From Bacillus subtilis (lineage in GTDB: Bacteria; Bacillota; Bacilli; Bacillales; Bacillaceae_C): DNA of 64,000 nucleotides. The notes under the pieces are model-generated. The model did not search any database. It worked only from the letters and a program-made list of their open reading frames with translations, and had not been told where the DNA came from. Both the position numbers and the translations under genes were made by a program. Positions 19,337-28,056 of the stretch are shown one piece after another; the first letter of the stretch is position 1; the number at the start of each line of letters is the position of its first letter. The stretch covers positions 1-64,000 of the forward strand of contig NZ_VTQV01000022.1 in the NCBI RefSeq assembly GCF_008764245.1, in the 5' to 3' direction.

Positions 19337-20051
19337 ATGTATAAAGCTGTGATTTTTGATTTAGATAATACACTTCTCAATTATTCGATAAGTGAAAGGG
19401 AATCAATGAAACGAACTGTAGAGGAACATGAGATCAGTCAGGAGGAAGCTTTTATTTGGGATGATTTTTGGGGATGTTTTCAACGGGTTAATATGCAGTA
19501 TTGGAACGATCGAAATAAAGCAGGTCATCATATATTAGAGGTGCTCGAATATTCTTTTAGAGATACTTTATAAGAATTAAAATTAGATCATTCCGCATCA
19601 GGTATTAGCTGGTCGATATTGGGATACGTTTTGTCATACCTGCCATTTTGAAGAGTTCGCACAAGATCTGCTATCTACTCTACATAAGAACTATAAGTTA
19701 GCCATCATATCGAATGGAATTGGGGAAGCGCAAAGAAGCAGGCTGGCAGTAGGTGAGATTGATCATTATTTTGATGAATTGATTATTTCAGATGAAGTGG
19801 GCTATTGGAAGCCGGATAGGGAAATATTTGAAACAGCTCTTAATCAACTAAATATCAACCATGCAGAGGCATTATTCATCGGGGATTCCTTGCTCGATGA
19901 TTACAATGGTTCTGTCAACGCCGGGATCGACTTTTGTTTTTATAATCGCAAAGGGCTTTCACTTGACAAAGGAATTCGTCCAGCTTTTACGATCGAAAGT
20001 TTACAAGAGGTGAAGGAGATATTAGTAGAAGGATCATATAGGGGAGAGTGA
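19337..20051 (+). pseudogene. HAD-family phosphatase (YjjG-like), broken by a stop and a frameshift
   Basis: The first part (ATG 19337 behind AAAGGGGGT) has the HAD motif I FDLDNTL. It meets TAA at 19571-19573, where AAA would fit (DTL-K-ELKLD). Coding then moves to another frame from about 19590 (PHQVLAGRYWDTFCHTC), with motif II ISNG, K in VGYWKPD and motif IV IGDSLLDD. Joined, it would be about 238 residues, normal for the family. Two lesions make a true pseudogene more likely than a sequencing error. The substrate was probably a nucleotide or small phosphate ester. Confidence 0.8.
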
Positions 20052-20056
20052 CTAGG

Positions 20057-20206
20057 ATGAATTATGAACGAGCTGGTGTTGTTTTCATTGGTTGTATTAT
20101 TCTTGGGGTAGGGTTAGGACTTTTATTTGATAAAACAGGAGCCGGTTCGATGATCGGTCTGGGTGTTGGCTTTATCGCTATGGGATTTTTTCGGAATAAA
20201 AAATAG
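20057..20206 (+). CDS. Small membrane protein, 49 residues
   Basis: ATG 20057 follows GGGGAGAGTGACTAGG, and the frame runs 49 codons. The product has two hydrophobic stretches around a short DKTGAGS turn and a basic tail (FFRNKK), so it looks like a two-segment membrane peptide. It sits between the HAD remnant and a Nudix gene with short gaps on each side, as if part of the same transcript. I do not know the family. Confidence 0.55.
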   Translation: MNYERAGVVFIGCIILGVGLGLLFDKTGAGSMIGLGVGFIAMGFFRNKK

Positions 20207-20220
20207 AGGGGGCATAAGGG

Positions 20221-20709
20221 ATGACCTATGAACCACCAAAGCAAACGATTGCGGTGTCGGCGTACGTGACGAATGAGAAGGGGGAGGTTTTACTCGTACG
20301 AACACACTGGCGGTCAGATACATGGGAAATGCCGGGCGGTAATGTTGAGGTGGGGGAGCCACTGGATGAGGCGGTTTGCCGAGAATTTTTGGAAGAGACC
20401 GGGGTGACGATTCGTCCGCTTGGCGTTACAGGACTTTATTTTAATCAAACGAAGGCCACGTTGGGTGTAGTTTTTAAAGGGGAGTATGTGAGTAGGGAAA
20501 TCTGTCCGCAACCAGAAGAGATCCTGGAAGCGCGTTATATTTCGATTCATGAAGAGAATATTGGACAATATATTACACGCCCACAGCAAAGGTCTCGGAC
20601 ACTGGATGCGATGAAGGCGAAAGGCTTTGTACCGTATGAGACATGGGAAATGAAGCCGAACTATCAGTTGAAGACAAGGCTTCATGAAAAAGGAGAAAAA
20701 ATACAATGA
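20221..20709 (+). CDS. Nudix hydrolase
   Basis: Nudix enzymes cleave nucleoside diphosphates linked to another group. The product has 162 residues. A complete Nudix box lies at 40-62, with G-x5-E-x7-REFLEETGV fitting the consensus at every fixed position. The substrate cannot be told from the sequence. ATG 20221 lies behind GAGGGGG at a normal distance. The stop overlaps the next gene start by 4 bp, so the two are coupled. A second, unrelated Nudix gene lies 4.7 kb downstream. Confidence 0.92.
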   Translation: MTYEPPKQTIAVSAYVTNEKGEVLLVRTHWRSDTWEMPGGNVEVGEPLDEAVCREFLEETGVTIRPLGVTGLYFNQTKATLGVVFKGEYVSREICPQPEEILEARYISIHEENIGQYITRPQQRSRTLDAMKAKGFVPYETWEMKPNYQLKTRLHEKGEKIQ

Positions 20710-21029
20710 CCAATGATTTCTATTGCGATGAAGTTTTAAGTGGGAAAACACAAGTAGAGAAGGTCTATGAAACAGAAAATGTCTTAGCTTATTATCATAC
20801 AAGACCCTTTTATCAAGTCCATATTGTGGCCATTCCTAAAAAGCATATCCCATCTTTTACAACAATAGATGATGATGATGTATTGTTAGAGTTATTAGGT
20901 GTTGTAAAAAAAGTTGCAAGAAAAATGGAAACGGAGTATGGGGCTTGTCGCGTAATCACCAATCTTGGCGCTTATCAAGAGTCTAAGCATTTGCATTGGC
21001 ATATTGTTTTTGGAGATCGGGTGAAATAA
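20706..21029 (+). CDS. HIT-family nucleotide-binding protein
   Basis: HIT proteins hydrolyse or transfer nucleotides bound as phosphoramidates or dinucleotides. The product has 107 residues and the triad H95-L-H97-W-H99-I-V-F, which is the complete HIT motif. It has the N-terminal half typical of Hint-like members, with VHIVAIPKKHIPSF. It overlaps the Nudix gene by 4 bp. A linked Nudix and HIT pair suggests clean-up of modified nucleotides, which is inference. The physiological substrate is unknown. Confidence 0.9.
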   Translation: MTNDFYCDEVLSGKTQVEKVYETENVLAYYHTRPFYQVHIVAIPKKHIPSFTTIDDDDVLLELLGVVKKVARKMETEYGACRVITNLGAYQESKHLHWHIVFGDRVK

Positions 21030-21046
21030 CTATAAGGGGGAGGAGA

Positions 21047-21769
21047 ATGGCTGGGTATGATGCATTCGCAGAGTCTTATCATTACTTAATTCGTAAGCGC
21101 TTGCCTATTAATGAGCTGAGCTTTCAATTTATATTGAAGCAAATCGGGGAAATCACCCGATTGAAAATTTGTGATGTAGGATGTGGGCAAGGAGAGTTAA
21201 GCTGCCGCTTAATGGAAAAAGGTGGACTTATCACTGGTGTAGATATTAGTCAAAAATTATTGGAAATCGCTCGGTCTTCTCCTCATGCTGAAGCCATTCA
21301 CTGGATTCAGGATGATGCGCGGGAATTAAATAGTATTTCTGAAAATGAATATGATTTTGTTGTTTCAAATTTGATGCTTATGGATTTGCCTGACTTTCAA
21401 AAAGTGTTCCGATCGGCTCATCGCATTTTAAAAATGAAAGGTAAGATGATTTGGGTGATTACACACCCATGTTTTCAGGCTCCCTATAGTGAAACGCTTG
21501 AAAATGGAACAAGGATTATAAAAAAATATTCGGAACAATGGTGGAAATCAGATGGGAAAGGAACGATACGTGGGACATTAGGTGCGTACCATCGACCTTT
21601 GGAAAACTATATCAATTCCTTTATTTCCACAGGATTTCACTTACTTTCCATCAAGGAATTAACGATTCCAAAAGAGGTTCCACTTGAAGGACAACAAAGA
21701 TCGCATCATGAAATTCCCCCTTTAATCGGTGTAGTAGGTGAGAAGTTTAGGCATCACGACTCAATATAA
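21047..21769 (+). CDS. Class I SAM-dependent methyltransferase
   Basis: The 240-residue product has the SAM-binding motif I CDVGCGQGE at 42-50, an acidic residue in GVDISQ that should bind the ribose, and the motif IV region FVVSNLMLMDL. ATG 21047 follows GGGGGAGGAG; an upstream ATG at 20996 lies inside the HIT gene and has no ribosome site. The acceptor substrate is unknown. It is last in the Nudix-HIT-methyltransferase group. No clear terminator follows before the tandem repeats. Confidence 0.9.
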   Translation: MAGYDAFAESYHYLIRKRLPINELSFQFILKQIGEITRLKICDVGCGQGELSCRLMEKGGLITGVDISQKLLEIARSSPHAEAIHWIQDDARELNSISENEYDFVVSNLMLMDLPDFQKVFRSAHRILKMKGKMIWVITHPCFQAPYSETLENGTRIIKKYSEQWWKSDGKGTIRGTLGAYHRPLENYINSFISTGFHLLSIKELTIPKEVPLEGQQRSHHEIPPLIGVVGEKFRHHDSI

Positions 21770-21910
21770 TATAAAGATTTAGGGAATTCCGATGAAACAT
21801 TTATTTTATTTTATTTTAGAATAGAGCAGGTATAAACCTATTTTTTGTGATTACGCTTGAGATTACACAAATGATCGACAATCCCTTTATTAAAAAACGT
21901 ATCAAGAATT

Positions 21911-22288
21911 TCATATGTACGAGACACCTGAAAAATCGCAAAAATGTAGACTTAAAGCGGGGTTTGGATCTATGAAAACTCGAAGGAACAGCAAAAACGT
22001 AGATCCAAAGTGTGTTTGGATCTATGAAAATGCAAAGGAGTAAGAAAAACATAGATCCAAAGTGTGCTTGGATGTACGAAAATGCGAAGAAGTAGGAAAA
22101 ACGTAGATCCAAAGTGTGTTTGGATCTATGAAAATGCAAAGGAATAGGAAAAACGTAGATCCAAGAGGCGTTTGGATCTACGAAAACGCGAAGGAATAGG
22201 AAAAACGTAGATCCAAGAAGCGTTTGGATGTACGAAAACATAAAGGAATAGCAAAAATATAGATCCAAGGGATATTTGGATCGTGTAG
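21911..22288. repeat. Array of about seven 52-bp hairpin-forming tandem repeats
   Basis: Units start with TTTGGATCTA or close variants at 21963, 22015, 22067, 22119, 22171 and 22223. A decayed unit precedes them (from about 21911) and a partial one follows (22275). Each unit carries TTGGATCTACG and, about 20 bp on, its complement CGTAGATCCAA. Paired changes keep the stem in units 2 and 5 (ATG with CAT, ACG with CGT). The 150-codon minus-strand frame over the array is only a translation of the repeat. Confidence 0.9.
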
Positions 22289-22396
22289 TTTGTATTTCTT
22301 TGGCAAATCCCGGTAAATGTTCTTACTCATTGTCCCTATCCGTAAAGTTTTGTTACAATATACATATAGAATCCGGATAAAGACAGGAGTGTCAGT

Positions 22397-23521
22397 TTGC
22401 CGAAATTACGAAATATTCTTTTATTACTAATCATTGGATTTGGATTTTGGCATTTTTATGGAGAAACTTTAAAAGCATCTGGTGTGCCAGGCGTTTTTGG
22501 AAAAATACAAGCAGATTTTAATTCGATTAAAGAAAATCCGAAAATAAACGAAACGATTGAGTCACTTCACTACAAGGTTCAAGACTTATTCAAAACCTCC
22601 TCTCAAGAAGAACCACAAGAATCAAAATCAGAGCCTGCAGAAAAGCCGAAATTAAAAACTCCAGTTGATCAAACGTTTTCTATTCATAATATTGAAATCG
22701 GTCATGCGCGATCAGAAGTGGAAAAGAAACTCGGCGCCCCTCAGCGCTCAACTCGAAATGAATATGGTGTAGATTGGGTGGCTTATCATGAGCAGTATCA
22801 GAACTTTTTGATGGTTGCTTATGATGAAAATGATCGAGTAGCCGGGTTATATACAAACCAAGATTTAATTTCCTCCTCTATAGGAGTTCGCTATGGAACA
22901 GCTAGGGAGACTGTTCTTGCTAGTCAGTATGAGCCATTGGAGTATATTCGAAAAGGCTGGGTTTCCTATCAACTCAATTCAAATGATGAATATGATCTCT
23001 TCTTGATTGGTGATCAGTATGTCACGATCTTTTATGATCAACAAGAAAAAAATACTGTAACGGCAATTTTGATTATTAATGAAGAACTTGAACAAAGAAA
23101 AGAACAAATATACGGAGAGCCTAGTGATGAGTTGAAAGAGGGATTTGAATATCAGTTGTTTGATTTAACGAATGCTGCAAGAGTCAAAAACGGTCTTCCT
23201 ATCCTTGACTGGGATGAAGACGTGAGGAAAACAGCACGTGGGCACAGCGCAGATATGGCCGAAAACGGTTATTTTAATCATACGAATCTTGACGGGAAAT
23301 CACCATTTGACCGCATGGAAGAAGATGATATTTTCTATCAAATGGCTGGTGAAAATATTGCGATGGGACAATTTAGTAGTATTTTCGCCCATGAAGGATT
23401 AATGAATTCACCTGGTCACCGAAAAAATATCCTGCAAAAGGATTTTGAAGCATTGGGAGTTGGTGTTGATTTTAATCAAGAGAGACAACCTTATTTTACT
23501 GAGAACTTTTTAACTCCATAG
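22397..23521 (+). CDS. CAP/SCP domain protein, YlbC-like
   Basis: The 374-residue product has an N-terminal hydrophobic segment (about residues 5-20) that should act as a signal peptide or anchor. A low-complexity acidic linker (65-95) follows, then a CAP-associated domain (about 95-235) and a C-terminal CAP/SCP domain (245-374). The CAP domain has ARGHSADMAENGYFNHTNLDGKSPFDRM and GENIA and HRKNIL motifs. It is probably exported and wall-associated; the function of bacterial CAP proteins is poorly known. The start is TTG 22397, spaced from ACAGGAG. It resembles YlbC of B. subtilis in layout. Confidence 0.88.
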   Translation: MPKLRNILLLLIIGFGFWHFYGETLKASGVPGVFGKIQADFNSIKENPKINETIESLHYKVQDLFKTSSQEEPQESKSEPAEKPKLKTPVDQTFSIHNIEIGHARSEVEKKLGAPQRSTRNEYGVDWVAYHEQYQNFLMVAYDENDRVAGLYTNQDLISSSIGVRYGTARETVLASQYEPLEYIRKGWVSYQLNSNDEYDLFLIGDQYVTIFYDQQEKNTVTAILIINEELEQRKEQIYGEPSDELKEGFEYQLFDLTNAARVKNGLPILDWDEDVRKTARGHSADMAENGYFNHTNLDGKSPFDRMEEDDIFYQMAGENIAMGQFSSIFAHEGLMNSPGHRKNILQKDFEALGVGVDFNQERQPYFTENFLTP

Positions 23522-23527
23522 AATGGA

Positions 23528-23566
23528 TAAGACCGCTTTGACTACATTTGTCTTGCGGTCTTATTT
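23528..23566 (+). terminator. Terminator of the CAP-domain gene
   Basis: TAAGACCGC (23528-23536) pairs with GCGGTCTTA at 23555-23563, followed by TTTAAAT. The loop is long (18 nt) and the U-run is short. Confidence 0.65.
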
Positions 23567-23647
23567 AAATGGTTATAAGTATATGGATTGTTCACTAGTA
23601 TGATTGTTGTTATAATTTTTCCAAAAGAATTAATCTTGGGTGAGTTT

Positions 23648-24559
23648 ATGAAAAAAAGATATGAGAACTTAAATAATGTGACAAACACGAAGTCGTTTCG
23701 AGAAATGATGAAGTGGACGAAAGAACGACGTAGCAAGGTAAAGGATTTATCCGTCAATATTGAGCAATGTCCAAATAAACAAATTGAAAAGATCAAGGAA
23801 AATAGAAGTAGGACGTCTTATACATGGGTTGGGCATTCTACGTTTCTCATCCAGTTAAATGGACTGAATATTTTAACTGACCCTGTCTGGGCGAAACGGA
23901 TGGGTTTCCAAAAAAGATTGACAGAGCCGGGAATCCCGCTTGCAGATATGCCTGAAATAGATATAGTCGTTATCTCCCATGGACACTATGATCACTTGGA
24001 TTTTCCCACGTTGAAAAAATTGAAAGGGGATCCACATTATATAGTGCCGGAAGGGTTGAAATCAATATTTTTACGAAAAGGATACCGCCAAGTAACAGAG
24101 ATGAGCTGGTGGGAAAGTGTAGATCATAAAGGACTTACGATCCACTTTGTCCCAGCACAACATTGGACACGGAGAACACTCAAAGATACGAATACTTCCC
24201 ATTGGGGTGGATTTATTTTCCAAAGTGATGAGGAAACGATGTATTTTGTAGGGGATACTGGGTATTTCCCCGGCTTTAAAGAGATTGGTGAACGCTTTAA
24301 GATTGATACGATGTTTATGCCAATTGGCGCTTATGAGCCTGAGTGGTTTATGAAAGATTCCCATATTAATCCGGAAGATAGTGTCAAAGCGTTTCTTGAG
24401 CTACAAGCTAAAACGTTTGTGCCGATGCATTATGGCGCTTATCGCTTAGCGGATGACACAGGTCCTGAGGCATTGGAGCGCTTATATCGTGAATGGGAAA
24501 AGCGGCAGCTCCCCGAGGAACAATTACGGGTCTTAATGTTAGGTGAAACAGTTATGTAA
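23648..24559 (+). CDS. MBL-fold metallo-hydrolase (UlaG/NAPE-PLD-like)
   Basis: The 303-residue product has the two-metal motif H111-G-H113-Y-D115-H116 in ISHGHYDHLD, a preceding TWVGHSTFLI strand, a third metal His in AQHW, an Asp in FVGDTGYF and a late His in PMHYGAY. This layout matches lactonase and phospholipase-D-like members of the superfamily; the substrate cannot be predicted. ATG 23648 follows GGGTGAG. The frame is open to 23588, but the extra residues are hydrophobic and lack a ribosome site. It stands alone between terminator-like structures. Confidence 0.88.
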   Translation: MKKRYENLNNVTNTKSFREMMKWTKERRSKVKDLSVNIEQCPNKQIEKIKENRSRTSYTWVGHSTFLIQLNGLNILTDPVWAKRMGFQKRLTEPGIPLADMPEIDIVVISHGHYDHLDFPTLKKLKGDPHYIVPEGLKSIFLRKGYRQVTEMSWWESVDHKGLTIHFVPAQHWTRRTLKDTNTSHWGGFIFQSDEETMYFVGDTGYFPGFKEIGERFKIDTMFMPIGAYEPEWFMKDSHINPEDSVKAFLELQAKTFVPMHYGAYRLADDTGPEALERLYREWEKRQLPEEQLRVLMLGETVM

Positions 24560-24709
24560 ACGAGACCCAATTCTTAATAGTCTTATAGATTAACGTTATC
24601 AGCTTACTGAGAATTGCTTGTAGCAATTGCTACATGATGATACCCAGAAATCATTCCTGACAGTAAGCCAAGTTTCACTTGCTGAGCAATAAAAGAAGGG
24701 AGAACAAGA

Positions 24710-25262
24710 GTGGCTGAAATTTATTTGTATCATGTAGTGACTGAAAAGCCTATGAAGCTTGGACAAATCATAATTTTTGATAATAACCATTTTAATGGCG
24801 TTTATAATCGAGTAATGGCTTGCAAAAATATATTAGATGGAGATAAGTCTGTTGATATCGATTCAGAATTTATACTTTCAAATTTGGAATACTGGACTGT
24901 TAGAACCTATAGAGAATTAGCGTTGGAAAAGGTTAGACAGGAAAAATATCCAAACTATCCTTCTAGAATGTCATGTTTATACACCTCAAAAACTTTATCA
25001 GGTGCAGAAATGTGGACTAATTCATTTATCAATAGTGGTAGGAAAGTTTATCAAATCGTTAAGTTACAAACAGACGGTAAAGTGTTTGATGGTGATGCGT
25101 ATAATGTATTTGATGGAACTGAATGCCGAAGAAAATGAAAGAAATGCAGATTACTACTGGAGTAATAAACCCAATAAACTTGGTAAAAAGCAATTGGTTG
25201 AAACGTTGATAGATGGCAAGATTGAGGTTGTAGAAATAGTAAAGGAATTTCCCTTACCCTGA
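24710..25262 (+). pseudogene. DUF2441 family protein with a 3' frameshift
   Basis: GTG 24710 behind AAGAAGGGAG starts a 142-codon frame with the DUF2441-like opening (IYLYHVVTEKPMKLGQIIIFD) and a SLYTSKT-like core. Near 25108-25125 the natural continuation (LNAEENERNADYYWSNKPN...) moves into another frame, which runs to the stop at 25262. As read, the first frame stops at TGA 25136-25138. The joined product would be about 183 residues. A one-base indel, real or from sequencing, explains it. The function of the family is unknown. An 8-bp inverted repeat (GCTTACTG/CAGTAAGC, 24602-24669) lies upstream. Confidence 0.7.
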
Positions 25263-25364
25263 GCACCCATGGAGGATTTAGAGCATCTTTTCTTCAACTG
25301 GCAGGTCAATTTTATGAACATCTAGAATAGTAATAGAGTAAGTCCAAAGAAGGATGGAGAGACA

Positions 25365-25847
25365 ATGGAAATGCCAACACATATTGTTGCCGCAGGTGGA
25401 ATCGTGGAAGATGATCAAGGGAATATTCTCCTTGTTAAAACACATCACGGTGGCTGGGTGTATCCAGGCGGGCAAGTGGAAGTAGGAGAAAACGTTATCG
25501 ATGCGGTTACGAGAGAAGTAAAGGAAGAAAGCGGGATCGATATCACTGTGTCTTATTTAATTGGCGTTTATTCCAACACAGGTACATATAAATGGTATGA
25601 CGGTGTTACAGATGTCCCGACAAAGGTGATGTTTGATTTTGTCTGCAAGCCCGTAGGGGGAGAACTAGCCACTTCGGAGGAAACAACGGATAGTCGCTGG
25701 GTTGCGAAGGAACAAGTTTTGGATATGATCGAAGCCCCAGCCATTCGTACCCGTTTCCAAGCCTATTTGGATTTTGATGGATCAGTTCAGTATATGGACT
25801 ATGTTACGAAACCAGCATTTGAATTGAAAATGAAAAGGGACATTTAG
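25365..25847 (+). CDS. Nudix hydrolase, second copy
   Basis: The 160-residue product has a complete Nudix box at 36-58 (G-QVEVG-E-NVIDAVT-REVKEESGI). It starts at ATG 25365 behind GGATGGAGAG. The C-terminal half contains a WVAKEQV stretch seen in many Nudix proteins of this size. It differs clearly from the Nudix gene at 20.2 kb, so it is not a recent duplicate. Its stop is 27 bp before the kinase gene, so the two may be cotranscribed. The substrate is unknown. Confidence 0.92.
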   Translation: MEMPTHIVAAGGIVEDDQGNILLVKTHHGGWVYPGGQVEVGENVIDAVTREVKEESGIDITVSYLIGVYSNTGTYKWYDGVTDVPTKVMFDFVCKPVGGELATSEETTDSRWVAKEQVLDMIEAPAIRTRFQAYLDFDGSVQYMDYVTKPAFELKMKRDI

Positions 25848-25874
25848 GGGCAAGGATGATATCGAGGTGAGAAT

Positions 25875-26648
25875 ATGCAGAGCGTCCCCAAAAAATTAGA
25901 GCGAATCATCACGGGCTATACGTGGCAACAGGTTACCATTGGTCATTCGGAAGCCAGTACATTTTTATTGAAAAAGGAGAATCACTCACTTTACTTGAAA
26001 ACACAGGCAATCAATGCTATTGAACCATTACAAATTGAGCAAGAGAAGATGGAATGGCTTCAAGGAAAATTAGCCGTGCCAGAGGTACTCTATTATGGCG
26101 AAGATGATAAAAAGGAATATTTATTAATGACGGAAATTAAAGGCATCGATGCATCTGACTCTTCACATAATACCAATCTTCCGCATGTAATTAAACTATT
26201 GGCAAAAGGATTAAGGGAGATACATAGTATTTCCGTAGAACACTGTCCTTTTCAACGTACTTTAGCTGTAACAATACAAGAAGCAAGGGAAAGAGTAAAT
26301 AAAGACCTTGTCGATCTAGAAGATTTAGATGAGGAACGAAAAGGGAATAATGCAGAGGAGCTTTTTCAAGAACTTCTTGAAAAACGACCTAAAGAAGAGG
26401 ATCTAGTTTTTACTCATGGGGATTATTGCCTGCCAAATATTATCCTTCATCACACTGAAGTCAGTGGTTTTATTGATCTGGGAAGAGCGGGAGTCGCTGA
26501 TCGTTATCAGGATATCGCTTTAGCTGTTCGAAGTATTGCCTATAATTTTGGTGACCAACTTATCTCGCTCTTTTTGAAGGAATATGGAATAGAGGAAGTA
26601 GATGAAGAAAAAATAGATTTTTATCAACTTTTGGATGAGTTCTTTTAG
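25875..26648 (+). CDS. APH(3')-like aminoglycoside phosphotransferase
   Basis: This family transfers phosphate from ATP to the 3'-hydroxyl of kanamycin or neomycin-type drugs, or to other small molecules. The 257-residue product follows APH(3') proteins along its length: K42 in LYLK, HSI near 117, the catalytic loop H181-G-D183-Y-C-L-P-N188, the metal D201 in SGFIDLGRAG, DRYQDIALAVRSI, and a closing YQLLDEFF. It resembles APH(3')-IIIa more than generic choline-kinase-like proteins. No mobile element flanks it. Activity against drugs is likely but untested. Confidence 0.85.
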   Translation: MQSVPKKLERIITGYTWQQVTIGHSEASTFLLKKENHSLYLKTQAINAIEPLQIEQEKMEWLQGKLAVPEVLYYGEDDKKEYLLMTEIKGIDASDSSHNTNLPHVIKLLAKGLREIHSISVEHCPFQRTLAVTIQEARERVNKDLVDLEDLDEERKGNNAEELFQELLEKRPKEEDLVFTHGDYCLPNIILHHTEVSGFIDLGRAGVADRYQDIALAVRSIAYNFGDQLISLFLKEYGIEEVDEEKIDFYQLLDEFF

Positions 26649-26705
26649 ACAAGTGATGGAGGAAAAACCTTTATCAATCCTTTAATACGGAATGGGGGAG
26701 AACAG

Positions 26706-27419
26706 TTGAATTTTACGAATGAGCCCTCATTTTTTATCTTTTCTACAGCGCATATTGCAGCTATTATAATCGGTTTTGTCATCATTTTTATTCTATTTTT
26801 AACGAGAAAAAAGTGGTGCAGTCTTCGTAAATATGAGCAGGTAGAGAAACTATATGCTTTATCACTATTGATCATGGAGTTACTTTACCAAACGTGGATG
26901 TGGAAAACGGAGCGTTGGGATGTTAGTTATTCGTTGCCGTTAGAATTATGCAGCATTAGTCTGATCCTCACGATTGTACTCTTATGGACAGGAAGTAGGC
27001 ATTTATATGATTTTGTTTTTTATGCTGGGATTGGTGGAGCCTTACAGGCGATCATGACACCAGATTTAGAGCTTAGTTTTCCTCATTTTCGTTATTTTCA
27101 TTTCTTTTATACCCATTTTGGTATTATTCTAACAGCTTGCTATTTTACTTGGTATAAAGGCTATCGTCCAACCTTTATAGGTATTGTTAAAACAATGATA
27201 CTCTTAAACTTGATTCTACCTATTGTGTTTTTAGTCAATTGGTTATTTCGAGGAAACTACATGTTTCTAAGGGCTAAGCCTACCGGGGGGAGCTTATTGG
27301 ATTATTTAGGACCCTATCCATGGTATCTTTTATCACTGGAGTTCGTTGCTTTTTTGATCTTTCTATTGCTTTGGTCGATTTTTCGTAATAGTGAAATGGA
27401 AAAAAGGGGGACTAAGTAA
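26706..27419 (+). CDS. TIGR02206/YwaF family membrane protein
   Basis: The 237-residue product has about six membrane segments. Conserved features are WKTERWDVSYSLPLELCS in the second third and NYMFLRAKPTGGSLLDYLGPYPWY near residue 195. These match the YwaF family of unknown function. The start is TTG 26706, behind GGGGGAG and an ACAG spacer. It lies in a row of same-strand genes with small gaps. Confidence 0.85.
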   Translation: MNFTNEPSFFIFSTAHIAAIIIGFVIIFILFLTRKKWCSLRKYEQVEKLYALSLLIMELLYQTWMWKTERWDVSYSLPLELCSISLILTIVLLWTGSRHLYDFVFYAGIGGALQAIMTPDLELSFPHFRYFHFFYTHFGIILTACYFTWYKGYRPTFIGIVKTMILLNLILPIVFLVNWLFRGNYMFLRAKPTGGSLLDYLGPYPWYLLSLEFVAFLIFLLLWSIFRNSEMEKRGTK

Positions 27420-27448
27420 TAGGATAATCAGGTCTAAGGAGTGGTAAA

Positions 27449-27943
27449 ATGATACGTTGCTTGAAGTGTTTCACTGTGTATCTTGTTATCATTGGCTTAA
27501 GTGCTTGTGGCCGTATTCCTCCAATTGAGGAAATGACAACATTGGAATTTTCAAAGGGAGGATACAATGATGATTCACACTATGTCTATATTGATGCTAG
27601 TGACGAAGACAAATTGATTAAATATGGTTTAAGTAAGCTTGGACATGGATCATTAGATATCAAAGAGTTGACTGTTAACGAACTCGATGAAGGACAAAAA
27701 CTAAAATTCATTCCATTAAGTGACGAAAAATGGGATGAATTACTGGAAGAATTAGTCCAATTGAAAATGGAGAAATGGAAAGATGATTATGATGACCTTA
27801 GTGTCTTAGATGGAATCCAGTGGGGGATTACGATTGATTATCCCGATAATCAAAGCGTAAGAATAAGTGGGAGCAATGATTACCCGAAAAATTGGGATGA
27901 TTTCATAAACGTCTTAGAGAAATATATAGGTGAAAAGTTGTAG
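27449..27943 (+). CDS. Putative lipoprotein of unknown function
   Basis: The 164-residue product has a type II signal peptide with the lipobox LSAC (Cys20) after a hydrophobic core, so it should be anchored to the outer face of the membrane. The mature part is acidic and rich in Asp and Lys, with no domain I recognise. ATG 27449 follows AAGGAGTGG. It follows the YwaF-like gene by 29 bp and may share its transcript. Confidence 0.75.
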   Translation: MIRCLKCFTVYLVIIGLSACGRIPPIEEMTTLEFSKGGYNDDSHYVYIDASDEDKLIKYGLSKLGHGSLDIKELTVNELDEGQKLKFIPLSDEKWDELLEELVQLKMEKWKDDYDDLSVLDGIQWGITIDYPDNQSVRISGSNDYPKNWDDFINVLEKYIGEKL

Positions 27944-28056
27944 CGTGCATGAAATTTCGAGAGGGAGATGATCAATAGGTGTTCACCATCAAAGACCACT
28001 CAAAAGAACTATTAAAGATTTATTACTGAAAGGTTAATAGGAAAGGGGAAGAGTTT

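Noticed and set aside
20314-20802. 162-codon minus-strand frame opposite the Nudix gene
   Set aside because: It is antisense to the Nudix and HIT genes, which both show complete catalytic motifs.
21816-22268. 150-codon minus-strand frame that looks like a repetitive membrane protein
   Set aside because: It is the translation of the 52-bp tandem array; 52 is not a multiple of three, so the protein repeat is not in register and there is no ribosome site.
21911-22288. CRISPR array
   Set aside because: Whole 52-bp units repeat with gradual divergence; there are no unique spacers of fixed length and no cas genes nearby.
27977-28029. 16-codon frame starting GTG between the lipoprotein and nucleotidyltransferase genes
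   Set aside because: Too short to judge, with no family features; a ribosome-like GAGGGAGATG precedes it but may be chance.
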